Source of the DNA: Bacteroidota bacterium
GTDB lineage: Bacteria > Bacteroidota > Bacteroidia > Sphingobacteriales > Sphingobacteriaceae
Direction of reading: 5' to 3'
Length of the DNA stretch: 64,000 nt
NCBI GenBank assembly: GCA_023450085.1
Contig: JAEXHI010000022.1
Location: 186,001 to 250,000 of the forward strand
The translations under genes and the position numbers were made by a program. Of the stretch, positions 54,590-62,437 are shown piece after piece. Under the pieces are notes generated by a model that had not been told where the DNA came from, ran no database searches, and worked only from the letters and a program-made list of their open reading frames with translations. How positions within the stretch are numbered: the stretch's first letter is position 1; every line of letters begins with the position of its first letter.

Positions 54590-55747
54590 TTAAAATTGAT
54601 AGAGCAGGTGCGCTAGGTCGTTCAACAATATGAACAACCGATTTTCAAAATCTAGGTTTCGGTTTTCAACTTCATTCCCGTCAAAACGTTTGGTAATGGC
54701 AGGTTCTTCGGCATCCCCGTATTCTCCCAATTGGCTGTTTACACTTGATGTTAGAGTGTCAAATATTACCCCGTCGGTTTCTGCACAAAAGGAAATAATG
54801 TTGTCCATTGTCACTACCTCGTACTCGTCATCTTCCTTGTAAACTTCATAGGGTTTTGCATATCTGAAGCAATTGGCATCGGGATATTCCGAAAAAAGGG
54901 CGTAGGCTTCCCTGGCTACACGAAAGCAATCCATATCACTTTTGGTCTTGCAGATGAAACTGTTGATGCGCTTGCCGAAATATTGAAGGTTCCCGATGTT
55001 TCCGATTTTATTCTTCATTACCTCGCCCACCCATAAGGCTCGGCAAAGTTCCTGTCTGTAGCCTTCAGTCCCGTCTGTATCTTCATCGCTTGCCATCCAT
55101 TCATCAATCATCTCATACTGCCATTGCAGAAAGCTGTATTCGTCACGGTAATGCGGAATGCCAACAATCCTATGAAGGTAACTGCATACGGACAGCAATA
55201 GGGTTGCGGCTTTACGTTGGCATTTTCTGCGCAAAGCTATGTATATGGGAACTAGGGGAATGTAGTAGAGTGTATGGGCAATGTTACACCGCTCCTCTGT
55301 TTCCAAAAAATGTCTTTTTCCAACGCTTACAATTTTCAGGCTTTCAAAGCATACGACTTTTGCCCTGAGCTGTTTTTGGGTGTCCCATACCGAAAGCCTG
55401 ATGTTGTAGGGATACGAATATTGCCTTGTTTCCATAGGCTCAATGCCGTAGTATGTGCAGAGTTGTGAAAGGGACTTGTAAAAATCCCTTTCCAACTTGT
55501 CCGTTTTTGGAGTAGTCTGTACCGTTTCATCGCTTTCCAATCTTGGAAGGAAGCGAGCCTTCAGAAAACCGTTGGCAACATCGATGGCGGGAGTGGCTGT
55601 CTTTTGTCCCTTCTGATTTCCGATGCGTCCCTTGGGCGTTGCATCCATTTTGTGAACTCGTCCAACTGTCGGTGCAGTTGCTTTTGTTTTGGGGATTTTG
55701 GCAATACGAGCCTTTCCAATTTGATATGTTGTTGTGGCATAATTCAT
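54590..55747 (-). CDS. PRTRC-associated protein, F-like
   Basis: Soluble protein of 385 residues lying between PRTRC-C and PRTRC-B, the place of PRTRC protein F in many clusters. The basic, Gly/Pro/Lys-rich N-terminus (~1-60, IPKTKATAPTVGRVHK) may be disordered and nucleic-acid-binding. The body is mainly helical with aromatic-rich segments (YYIPLVPIYIALRRKCQRKAATLLLSVCSYLHRIVGIPHY; EYSFLQWQYEMIDEW) and an acidic C-terminus. No catalytic residues were recognised. The F assignment rests on position and length, not on a motif, and is tentative. Confidence 0.6.
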   Translation of the reverse strand: MNYATTTYQIGKARIAKIPKTKATAPTVGRVHKMDATPKGRIGNQKGQKTATPAIDVANGFLKARFLPRLESDETVQTTPKTDKLERDFYKSLSQLCTYYGIEPMETRQYSYPYNIRLSVWDTQKQLRAKVVCFESLKIVSVGKRHFLETEERCNIAHTLYYIPLVPIYIALRRKCQRKAATLLLSVCSYLHRIVGIPHYRDEYSFLQWQYEMIDEWMASDEDTDGTEGYRQELCRALWVGEVMKNKIGNIGNLQYFGKRINSFICKTKSDMDCFRVAREAYALFSEYPDANCFRYAKPYEVYKEDDEYEVVTMDNIISFCAETDGVIFDTLTSSVNSQLGEYGDAEEPAITKRFDGNEVENRNLDFENRLFILLNDLAHLLYQF

Positions 55748-55764
55748 GGCTTTTAATTTTTTGG

Positions 55765-55983
55765 TTATCCTTTTGTTCCTATTACGCTTTCAAAAATATA
55801 TTCGATGGTATCGTCCCTAAATTTTGGGGCTGATATTTTGGCGGTAGCCAATATCGGGTAGGTATTGGCGTAAAAGTTCAGTACCTTTTCCACCGCCCAT
55901 CTTGGTTCGGGGTCGGTTAGGGTAACCTGCTGTCCGTTGTTCTTGAAGGAGAATACCCTTTTCAGTTCTGTGGCTATTAACAT
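55765..55983 (-). CDS. PRTRC system protein C, prokaryotic ubiquitin-like
   Basis: Small ubiquitin-like (Prok_Ub family) protein of 72 residues: an N-terminal beta hairpin (MLIATELKRVFSFKNNGQQVTL), the DPEPRWAVEKVLNFYA helix, YPILATAKISAPKF, and a final strand TIEYIFESVIGTKG ending in a single glycine. That C-terminal glycine is what an E1 would adenylate, and the E1-like ThiF gene is in the same operon. It lies 17 bp before the F-like gene and 20 bp after PRTRC-E. The Ub-like fold and pairing with ThiF follow published analyses of PRTRC; conjugation has not been read from sequence. Confidence 0.9.
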   Translation of the reverse strand: MLIATELKRVFSFKNNGQQVTLTDPEPRWAVEKVLNFYANTYPILATAKISAPKFRDDTIEYIFESVIGTKG

Positions 55984-56003
55984 GGCTTATATTTTTATGG
56001 TTG

Positions 56004-56630
56004 TTACTCGTTTTCTTCCTCTGCGCCAAATTCCTGCACTTCGTCCAACACCTCTATTTCATTTTCGGGATAGAGGTCCGTTGTGGGGTCTTGTGGCTTT
56101 TCTGCCGTTGCTGTACCTGCAAAAAGGTCGGGTGCAAATTTTGCGGAAAGCTGTTCCCTGCGGTTTCGTAGTATCTCTACCTTGTCGGGATAGTTCGCAG
56201 GGTCGGGAACGCTCATCCATGCTTCCTTGAACTTGCCCATTTTTTCGAGTTCGTCCGCTTTTTTCATGCCGTCGATGTATTTCTGTTCTTTGGTATCGAC
56301 GGTTTTTTTGTCCCTTTCTGTACTTTCAGTGGTCATTGCCGATTTCTTTTGTGTTTCTGCTTTCTGCTTGGCGAAGGCTTCCATATTGGAGAGCAATCCC
56401 GAAACTTCTTTCATCGGTTGGCTTATCGTGTCAAGATAGCCGATGTCCATTTGCTGAGCAGTTCCTCTCAGATTAAGGGGCGTTAGCCTATTTTTTGCCG
56501 TGTCGGTACATTTCTCGTTGTTTACCATTGTCGAAACCACGAGCGTATCATTTTCTCCGTTTGCGATGATGATGTGCAAATCGCCCTCGATTTTCATGTT
56601 CTTGATGTACCTAAAAAAATTCGTTTCCAT
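56004..56630 (-). CDS. PRTRC system protein E
   Basis: Protein of 208 residues matching PRTRC protein E: METNFFRYIKNMKIEGDLHIIIANG, then the motif NNEKCTDTAKNRLTPLNLRGTAQQMD (~38-65), a charged coiled coil (~80-135), and a disordered acidic tail (DLYPENEIEVLDEVQEFGAEEENE). The N-terminal beta sandwich is the conserved family core. Molecular role unknown. It precedes the ubiquitin-like gene by 20 bp in the same operon. Confidence 0.88.
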   Translation of the reverse strand: METNFFRYIKNMKIEGDLHIIIANGENDTLVVSTMVNNEKCTDTAKNRLTPLNLRGTAQQMDIGYLDTISQPMKEVSGLLSNMEAFAKQKAETQKKSAMTTESTERDKKTVDTKEQKYIDGMKKADELEKMGKFKEAWMSVPDPANYPDKVEILRNRREQLSAKFAPDLFAGTATAEKPQDPTTDLYPENEIEVLDEVQEFGAEEENE

Positions 56631-56680
56631 CTTTTTCTGTTTTAGTCTGCCATTTGGTTGGCAGTCGGTTAATCATTAAG

Positions 56681-57154
56681 TTAGATAAGGGCATCCAAAA
56701 AGCCCTCTGCAAATATGTTTTCAAACCATTCCTCGGCTATTTTTACATGTTCTTCCTGTTTTTTTGGCACTATAGATGGTCTTCTGTTTTGCGATAGCCA
56801 CATACTTGTTTCCTTTCTGTTCAACTCAGCGGATTGAAAGTAATATGGCACGACAAGCAGAGGTATTTTTTCTCCCTGCCTTGAACTTCCATAGCCACTG
56901 ACAGCAAAATACATTTCCGTTTCTACTACCTCTTTTTCGTCAAGGTCGATATAGCTTTGTCTTAGGCTGTAAAGGGTTGCCAGAATACCGTCTGGAATCT
57001 TTGATAGGTAAAACCCGCTCTGCACCTCTTCAAGTGTGAGGGTCAGGTGCGGTTCATTTTCAATGCTGAGGATTTCATGGTCGCCCATGTTGTCCAACAA
57101 CTTGCAAAAGATTATCGTTGATATTTTATTAAGGTTTTTCATGTTCAATGTCAT
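56681..57154 (-). CDS. PRTRC-block protein of unknown function (157 aa)
   Basis: Soluble protein of 157 residues whose front overlaps the previous gene by 26 bp (14 bp if the Met of MKNLNKI is used), so the two are translationally coupled. It has an acidic N-terminal half (LDNMGDHEILSIENEPHLTLTLEE), a central tyrosine-rich strand region (TEMYFAVSGYGSSRQGEKIPLLVVPYYFQ) and a basic patch (SQNRRPSIVPKKQEEHVK). No family was recognised. Co-location with PRTRC-E suggests an accessory role in the module. Confidence 0.7.
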   Translation of the reverse strand: MTLNMKNLNKISTIIFCKLLDNMGDHEILSIENEPHLTLTLEEVQSGFYLSKIPDGILATLYSLRQSYIDLDEKEVVETEMYFAVSGYGSSRQGEKIPLLVVPYYFQSAELNRKETSMWLSQNRRPSIVPKKQEEHVKIAEEWFENIFAEGFLDALI

Positions 57155-57701
57155 TGTGATTGTTACTGCTGTTCTTGATAGCGGTTAGCTTACTGTGCAG
57201 GTCAGTCCAATACCTGCGCATCTTTTCATCGAATGCACCAAAACTTTTGTCTTCATGCTCGTAGTCCATAAACTCGGCAGTTAGGGCAATAGCCTGCTCC
57301 AAGTCCGTTATTCTCTTTTCCTTTCCTTCAAGGTCTATTACCGTTATTTTCCTGCTATCTTCTGCGGGTTTAATTTCTGCGGGGCTTGTAAGGATGCCGT
57401 CCCTATACTGTACCCTATGAAATACCTTGCTTTTCGGTAGTTTATAGGTACACTCAAACGGGCATCCGTAAAAGTCCGCAAGCGTTATGAGCTCCTCAAG
57501 GTTTGGTTTGTCTATGTGTTCAAAATAGAGTACTTCCTCACTATCTGACCACGTAAGGTTGCGATAGTTGTCCTTGCTTTCCCTGATAAATAGGAGAGAC
57601 TGTACAAGTGCGCTTTGCTCCAAGCCTTTAAAGATTTTTGCCAATCTGATGCGGGTGTCTTTATCTCCGTAAAAAACCACCCTGATTTCACACCATTCCA
57701 T
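57129..57701 (-). CDS. PRTRC-block protein of unknown function (190 aa)
   Basis: Soluble alpha/beta protein of 190 residues. The N-terminus (EIRVVFYGDKDTRIRLAKIF) and a mid-region (EELITLADFYGCPFECTYKLPKSKVFHRVQYRDGIL) are strand-rich, and a helical segment follows (KRITDLEQAIALTAEFMDYEHEDKSFGAF). No family or catalytic motif was recognised. It starts 11 bp after the 67-residue gene and overlaps the next one by 26 bp, so it belongs firmly to the operon. Confidence 0.7.
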   Translation of the reverse strand: MEWCEIRVVFYGDKDTRIRLAKIFKGLEQSALVQSLLFIRESKDNYRNLTWSDSEEVLYFEHIDKPNLEELITLADFYGCPFECTYKLPKSKVFHRVQYRDGILTSPAEIKPAEDSRKITVIDLEGKEKRITDLEQAIALTAEFMDYEHEDKSFGAFDEKMRRYWTDLHSKLTAIKNSSNNHNDIEHEKP

Positions 57702-57712
57702 AAGCGTTCATT

Positions 57713-57916
57713 TCATTTGTTAATTTGGTTTTCTTCATGGTACACACCGTTTTCATAATAGCCTATCAGCCGTTCCCAATTACGTATCAAGCTGTCGGTG
57801 GTTACATAGTAGTACTTTGTTCTGTAGCAGTAGATGATAAAGATGGCTTCGTTTTGCTTTTCAGCACTTTTGTCCTGACCCATTCTTTTTGCCTCGTCTT
57901 CTATTTCTGATTTCAT
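57713..57916 (-). CDS. small PRTRC-block protein (67 aa)
   Basis: Small charged protein with an acidic/basic helical front (EDEAKRMGQDKSAEKQNEA), a central strand pair (IFIIYCYRTKYYYVTTDSL) and a helix (IRNWERLIGYYENG). No family recognised. Its start lies 18 bp after the hairpin that follows the DUF932 gene, and it is 11 bp before the next gene; this tight packing supports it as real. Confidence 0.6.
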   Translation of the reverse strand: MKSEIEDEAKRMGQDKSAEKQNEAIFIIYCYRTKYYYVTTDSLIRNWERLIGYYENGVYHEENQINK

Positions 57917-57933
57917 ATAGAAAATTTTAAAGT

Positions 57934-57961
57934 AGGCTACCGCCTTAAGTGGCGGTAGCCT
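57934..57961 (-). terminator. perfect intercistronic hairpin after DUF932
   Basis: AGGCTACCGCC (57934-57944) and GGCGGTAGCCT (57951-57961) form a perfect 11-bp stem with a 6-nt loop, 8 bp after the DUF932 stop on the minus strand. Only a weak AT-rich stretch (ACTTTAAAATTTTC) follows, so partial termination, RNA processing or 3'-end protection are all possible. Confidence 0.6.
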
Positions 57962-57969
57962 ATGATTAT

Positions 57970-59013
57970 CTAATTGAGTGTGAAAATCCCTGCACCGTTT
58001 TTCTCATAGGAAGTACACAGTTCAAAAGCCTTTTGCCCGTTCGATTGTGCCGTTCCGCCCAATACGATAGATTTTAGTTTGGCTTCATCGTCATTGTATG
58101 AGCGTACATTCTGATAGTAGCCTGTCACGGCATTGTACGCCCCGAACAAAGTTCCCTTAGTGGTTTCCATCTGTTGGGTATCGCTCATCATTGCGTAGGC
58201 AAATGCACTTTCGACCGTGTTTTTGAAGATGGTCGATAGTTCGTCCTCCGCTCCCTTTTTCAATAGGTCGTAGGTTTCCTTGTTAGGGCAAAGTGCCAAT
58301 TGTATTAGCTTTTTCACTTCTTGGTCGGTTATCCTTACCGTTGTCCAATGGTTAAAAACGCCTTCCAATTGGTCGGTCAGGGTATTTGCCAAGCCCATAA
58401 TCTTGTGGGCGTCCGCAAAACGGTCTGTTGCACCCGATGTGTGCTTGATTCGTACCACGTTGCTCATGTTGCGCAAAGAAGCGTTCAAGGTATTTTGGCA
58501 AACGATGCGTATAGGCGTAAAAGCTGCCGTGATACTTCCGCTTCCATCATGCGAGGTGGTCAGGAAGATGTACTTTTCCGTAACATCATCGCCATTTCCC
58601 ACGCGTATATATCCTGGCAATTTGGCAGTGATAAATATTCGCTCACCGTCACCCAATGCGCCCGCAGTCTCGTACATGATGCCTTCGCCATTGCCCACAA
58701 TGGCATCGAAGAAATTAAAGGCTTCACGGTTCTGCACAATATGGTAGTCCTTACCGACCTTGTCGCCTAGTATGGCTTCATTGTCTGAACGGTAGGTAAA
58801 AAAACTACTCTCGGAAACGACTTTATTGCTGCTCGGAAGTATGTGAGTATTGGGTGCTTTGATGACTTCGTAATCAAGCCCCGCAAATTTCAGTGCTTCT
58901 GCACTTGTCGGGTAATCTTCTACAATTTGTCCTAATCCGTGCCAAGCCTTTTGCTTTACACTGAAAAATGAATATTCGCCCGTTTTGCTATTGAAATTTA
59001 TGTTATGTGCCAT
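57970..59013 (-). CDS. DUF932 (phage/plasmid-like TIGR03299) protein
   Basis: Protein of 347 residues of the DUF932 family common on plasmids, phages and integrative elements. Features: N-terminal MAHNINFNSKTGEYSFFSVKQKAWHGLGQIVEDYPTSAEALKFAGLDYEV, FTYRSDNEAILGDKVGKDYHIVQNREAFNFFDAIVGNG, and TSHDGSGSITAAFTPIRIVCQNTLNASL, all hallmarks of the family. Its role is not known biochemically; association with recombination or anti-restriction has been suggested for the group. It lies 30 bp after ssb and is separated from the rest of the operon by the hairpin at 57934-57961. Confidence 0.92.
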   Translation of the reverse strand: MAHNINFNSKTGEYSFFSVKQKAWHGLGQIVEDYPTSAEALKFAGLDYEVIKAPNTHILPSSNKVVSESSFFTYRSDNEAILGDKVGKDYHIVQNREAFNFFDAIVGNGEGIMYETAGALGDGERIFITAKLPGYIRVGNGDDVTEKYIFLTTSHDGSGSITAAFTPIRIVCQNTLNASLRNMSNVVRIKHTSGATDRFADAHKIMGLANTLTDQLEGVFNHWTTVRITDQEVKKLIQLALCPNKETYDLLKKGAEDELSTIFKNTVESAFAYAMMSDTQQMETTKGTLFGAYNAVTGYYQNVRSYNDDEAKLKSIVLGGTAQSNGQKAFELCTSYEKNGAGIFTLN

Positions 59014-59043
59014 GATTTCTGTGATTTTAGGTTAATGGATGGT

Positions 59044-59439
59044 TTAAAATGGTAGGTCTTCATTAGGCAATTGGCTAATGTGCGGTACCGTGTTTTCTTC
59101 CTTGGCTACTGCCTGTGGTCGTTCCGCTCGTTTTGGAAAAGCCAAAATGTTGATGTCGTTCACGTGGAAAGTAAGCCTTGCCACGGCATTTCCCTCACGG
59201 TCTAGGTAAGCATTTGTTCCAATGCGTCCCGTAAGCAGTACCAAAGCACCTTTTTTCAGATACTGTGCCCTCTTGGCATCCTTCCAAAAAGAGCAATCCA
59301 CGTAAGTGGTAACCTCTTTTTTCTCCCCGTCTTTTGGCTTGTAGCTGTCGTTCATCGCAATGCTGAAATTCACTACTTGCTTCCCGTCTCCGATTGTTTT
59401 GACCGTACTGTCTGCGGTCAGTCTTCCGATAATTTCCAT
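59044..59439 (-). CDS. ssb: single-stranded DNA-binding protein (element-encoded SSB)
   Basis: SSB of 131 residues: OB fold (~1-105) with the N-terminal MEIIGRLTADSTVKTIGDGKQVVNFSIAMND, VTTYVDCSFWKDAKRAQYLKKGALVLLTGRIG and a short linker, ending in the acidic tip NEDLPF that recruits replication and repair partners. It is shorter than a typical chromosomal SSB and heads the PRTRC operon, as in many Bacteroidota mobile elements. It would protect single strands during element transfer or replication. Confidence 0.95.
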   Translation of the reverse strand: MEIIGRLTADSTVKTIGDGKQVVNFSIAMNDSYKPKDGEKKEVTTYVDCSFWKDAKRAQYLKKGALVLLTGRIGTNAYLDREGNAVARLTFHVNDINILAFPKRAERPQAVAKEENTVPHISQLPNEDLPF

Positions 59440-59884
59440 GATTTCTGTTTTTTAAGTTTACAATCCTGTTAAGCTTCCCTTTCTCCGTGTCCTATTGAAT
59501 TTTTTGAATTGTTTTTTCCAAAAGAAAAAACGGAAAAAAAGAAAGCAGACAGCCTGGGCGGGCATTAGCAAAAGCCAAAAGGAAACTGAATAATTGGAGG
59601 GGACCCTTTGGGGAGGAAGCCGTTTATGCGGTAGTCTTTTGGCTGGGAGGTGAGGGGGATGCCCGCCATACCTTGGCTGCCTTTTTATCCGTTTCGCATT
59701 GGAAAACACTGTACGGCTTTTTGAGGTGTCTTGGTAAAATGGTAAGGTTTTTAAGGAAGTTTAGGGAGGCTGTTTGGGCTAGTGCGTAAGCGGCAGAAAT
59801 TGAGGGCTCACTTTATAGAGCTTTTTTGCAATTGGCATTGCTTTTTAATTATTTTTACATGTCTAATTATTAAATACTTACGGT
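59440..59884 (-). other. 445-bp G+C-richer leader with nested inverted repeats
   Basis: No convincing gene. Nested complementary arms are visible: GGCGGGCAT (59557-59565) with ATGCCCGCC (59659-59667), and inside them GCCAAAAG (59574-59581) with CTTTTGGC (59636-59643). The composition is clearly more G+C-rich than the flanks, and the block lies directly upstream of ssb. It may be a structured 5' leader, a small RNA or a transfer/replication site of the element. An 83-residue minus-strand frame here has an unusual Pro/Arg/Phe-rich composition and was not accepted as a gene. Confidence 0.45.
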
Positions 59885-60424
59885 ATGAAAAAACTTCTTG
59901 TTTTCCTTTTTTTGGTGTTAGCTATGCAAGCAAAAGCACAGCTCACGATGTCGGAATTATTACGTATTGGCAGGATGCCCAATAATGCTTACAATGTTAA
60001 TGCACTTTCGTTCATCGAAGCCAGTGACGCGCTCCAGCTGATGGGCTACCCACTGATGAGGTTCTTACCCAATGCCGTAGGTGTCGACAGGTTTTACACC
60101 TTGTATTTTCAGAGGGGCGGGAATGATAAGGTAACCATGGAAAGCCAATATATTAAAAGCGGTGGCGTGCTGAAGATAATCTTCAAAACGAATTTATCTA
60201 CCAGCGACATTGACCAATTCAACGCTATGCTTAATAATGCTATGAACCATCCTGATTTTGAAATGGTAGGTCCAAGTCTGCTTGTCAACAATTTTAAGTC
60301 CAAGACAGCTACAGGAATACGGGAGCAGCTTACTTTTACCAAAGGCTATAATGTTTTGCCTAGCGGTGAATTCAACATCGCAATACCTATTGTGTATACT
60401 ATCTCTTATAGTAGGGAGTATTGA
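59885..60424 (+). CDS. exported protein of unknown function (179 aa)
   Basis: Protein of 179 residues with a clear signal peptide (MKKLLVFLFLVLAMQAKAQ). The mature part alternates strands and helices (LTMSELLRIGRMPNNAYNVN; FYTLYFQRGGNDKVTMESQYI; LKIIFKTNLSTSDIDQFNAML; GIREQLTFTKGYNVLPSGEFN), possibly a small periplasmic alpha/beta domain. No family was recognised. It is a single gene, divergent from the ssb operon and 130 bp ahead of the Septu-like pair; a link to either is unproven. Confidence 0.7.
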   Translation: MKKLLVFLFLVLAMQAKAQLTMSELLRIGRMPNNAYNVNALSFIEASDALQLMGYPLMRFLPNAVGVDRFYTLYFQRGGNDKVTMESQYIKSGGVLKIIFKTNLSTSDIDQFNAMLNNAMNHPDFEMVGPSLLVNNFKSKTATGIREQLTFTKGYNVLPSGEFNIAIPIVYTISYSREY

Positions 60425-60554
60425 GTTGTTGTTTGAAATTATCTTGCCGCTGATAGTTTTCAGCGTAATGATTTTCATTTAAAATGATTTGTGAATTTCT
60501 ATATCTTTATTCCAATATTAACGACGCTACTACATAGCGCTAAATCTCAAACCA

Positions 60555-61700
60555 ATGTTTTTTTTTAATTTTGATAAGAGTAATTCGTCCCTTCATGAAA
60601 TAGCAGAAACCGATGAAGATGTTAGTATCTTGATTGGAGAAAATGGTTCCGGCAAAAGCTTCTTTCTCAATGAACTTTACAAACACCACTGGGAAGCAGG
60701 TAAAAAGGTCATTGTTTTGGCAAATACAGTTTTTGATAAGTTTGAAAACAAGAAAGGGAGTAGTAGAATATTAAGAAATTCAGCGGGTAAGCGCTTACCC
60801 AGAACCGCAATGAGATCTATTATCTCGACCATACTTGAAGGTAAGGAAGAGAGCAAATCAGCAATCAGAAATGCGATGAGATATATTGGGTTTGACCTTT
60901 GTCTTGATATAAGGTTGAATGGTCTTAATCTTGATAAACTTGATGCTAGTTTAGACCATGTTGGGCTTATTAATGGTTATTTTTTTCTGCCACACATCTT
61001 GAAGGAGTATATTAGAATAATTGATACTATGGGGGACGATTATGCCAGAATAAATTTAGAAAAGGAGTATTATGAGGGCTCTCAAGTTGACATTTTAAGG
61101 TTTTTTGTTTACGAAAAGTGGCTTAAAAAAATGAACTTAGTTGATAGTGTGGAGATATTTCTAGTAAAAAAAGGTGATAGAATTCCAATATTGAGTGCGA
61201 GTTCAGGAGAGTTAACTTTATTATCCTCTCTTATTTTTATAAGTGCACATATCAATAAAAACACAATCATCCTGATAGATGAGCCAGAAAACAGTTTACA
61301 TCCAAAATGGCAGATAGATTATATCAAGAATATTGTTGATATCTTTTACTTCCACCAGCCTAAAATTATCATAGCTACACATTCTCCTCTAATTATAAAT
61401 GGAGGCAGAACTAACCTCAACCATCTTTCAATCTACAAAGGAAATCGAAATGGCTTTTTCCTTGTTGACAGTGATAGAAAAAATGTAGAAGAAATGTATG
61501 AGGACTATTTTGATGTTACAACTCCGGAAAACAGATTTTTATCTGAATTTGTAATGGGAAAACTCAATCTATTGGCTGATAATAAAATTAAAAGAGAAGA
61601 CTTCGAAAAATTGATTGACAGATTGATTAATAAATCTTATGACACCAGACAAAAAGAAGCTTTGGAAGGTATTTTAGAATTATCAAAAAAAATAGATTAG
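60555..61700 (+). CDS. PtuA-like AAA/ABC ATPase of a Septu-type defence pair
   Basis: SMC/ABC-like ATPase of 381 residues. Walker A I27GENGSGKS, an ABC-type signature LSASSGELTLL (~215-225), Walker B TIILIDEPENSLHP, and an H-loop IIIATHSPL complete the nucleotide site. Such OLD/PtuA-like ATPases pair with a nuclease in Septu and some retron systems. The next gene is an HNH nuclease starting one base after this stop, exactly the PtuA-PtuB order. A short inverted repeat (CGCTA-CTACA-TAGCG, 60525-60539) lies 15 bp before the start and may be an operator. No reverse transcriptase is near, so Septu rather than retron is preferred. Confidence 0.85.
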   Translation: MFFFNFDKSNSSLHEIAETDEDVSILIGENGSGKSFFLNELYKHHWEAGKKVIVLANTVFDKFENKKGSSRILRNSAGKRLPRTAMRSIISTILEGKEESKSAIRNAMRYIGFDLCLDIRLNGLNLDKLDASLDHVGLINGYFFLPHILKEYIRIIDTMGDDYARINLEKEYYEGSQVDILRFFVYEKWLKKMNLVDSVEIFLVKKGDRIPILSASSGELTLLSSLIFISAHINKNTIILIDEPENSLHPKWQIDYIKNIVDIFYFHQPKIIIATHSPLIINGGRTNLNHLSIYKGNRNGFFLVDSDRKNVEEMYEDYFDVTTPENRFLSEFVMGKLNLLADNKIKREDFEKLIDRLINKSYDTRQKEALEGILELSKKID

Positions 61701-61701
61701 T

Positions 61702-62319
61702 ATGTTTTTTACTGAGGAGGAAAAAGTTTTAATTCAGGAGGCCATAGCTGAGGGCGGCGATATCTGGAATAATGATAAAGTAGCAGATATTAAGGTGAAA
61801 ATTAAAAAACACTATAGAGATTTATATGAAAATGAAGCTTGTTGCTATTGCAGGAGAGATTTTAAGGATGAATTTAACATGGTCATTGATATTGAACATA
61901 TTTTGCCCAAATCCAAGTACGGCGAGTTTATGTTTGAGCTAGGCAATCTTAATATCTCCTGTAAGCGTTGTAACATGCTAATTAAAAAGGAAAGGCATGA
62001 CTTTGTGGTTGACCTTGCAACTATAAGAGTTAACTACCAAGTATCTGCACAATATAGGTTTATACATCCTAACTTGGATGTTTATCATGACAATCTAAGT
62101 CATTTTAATTTTGCATATAATAATTTAAAATTGGTTAAGTTCACGGCAAAATCAAAAAAAGGTGAATATACAATTGACTATTTTCATTTAAAAAAAATTG
62201 AAATCAATAATTTTAATAATGCGCAAGGAATAGTGCTCAAAACAGATGGAGATTTTCTATCCGTCAATCTTTCAGAACAGGATAGCGATGCACTAGAAGG
62301 ACTTTTAAAAAATCTGTAG
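61702..62319 (+). CDS. PtuB-like HNH endonuclease of a Septu-type pair
   Basis: HNH nuclease of 205 residues. The zinc-stabilised core is complete: C47-C-Y-C50, catalytic D63IEHILPKS with H66, then NLNISCKRCN with C87, C90 and N91. A C-terminal domain (~100-205) with aromatic strands (FIHPNLDVYHDNLSHFNFAYNN) is of unknown role. The start overlaps nothing but lies one base after the ATPase stop, so translation is coupled. In Septu the ATPase controls the HNH effector, which cuts nucleic acid on phage infection. Confidence 0.87.
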   Translation: MFFTEEEKVLIQEAIAEGGDIWNNDKVADIKVKIKKHYRDLYENEACCYCRRDFKDEFNMVIDIEHILPKSKYGEFMFELGNLNISCKRCNMLIKKERHDFVVDLATIRVNYQVSAQYRFIHPNLDVYHDNLSHFNFAYNNLKLVKFTAKSKKGEYTIDYFHLKKIEINNFNNAQGIVLKTDGDFLSVNLSEQDSDALEGLLKNL

Positions 62320-62437
62320 TTGAAATTCATAAATTTCTTATTTGATATACATCTCTATAACTATAGTTATTTTCATATCGTAAGTGTTTGGAAATTCAGC
62401 TATGGTTGTCGTTTTATCACATCACTTAGCATTATTT

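Noticed and set aside
59458..59709. 83-residue minus-strand open frame upstream of ssb
   Set aside because: Odd Pro/Arg/Phe-rich composition without protein-like pattern, and it lies within the inverted-repeat block; a structured leader is more likely.
60555..62319. Calling the ATPase/HNH pair a retron effector
   Set aside because: No reverse transcriptase or msr/msd-like region was seen on either side.
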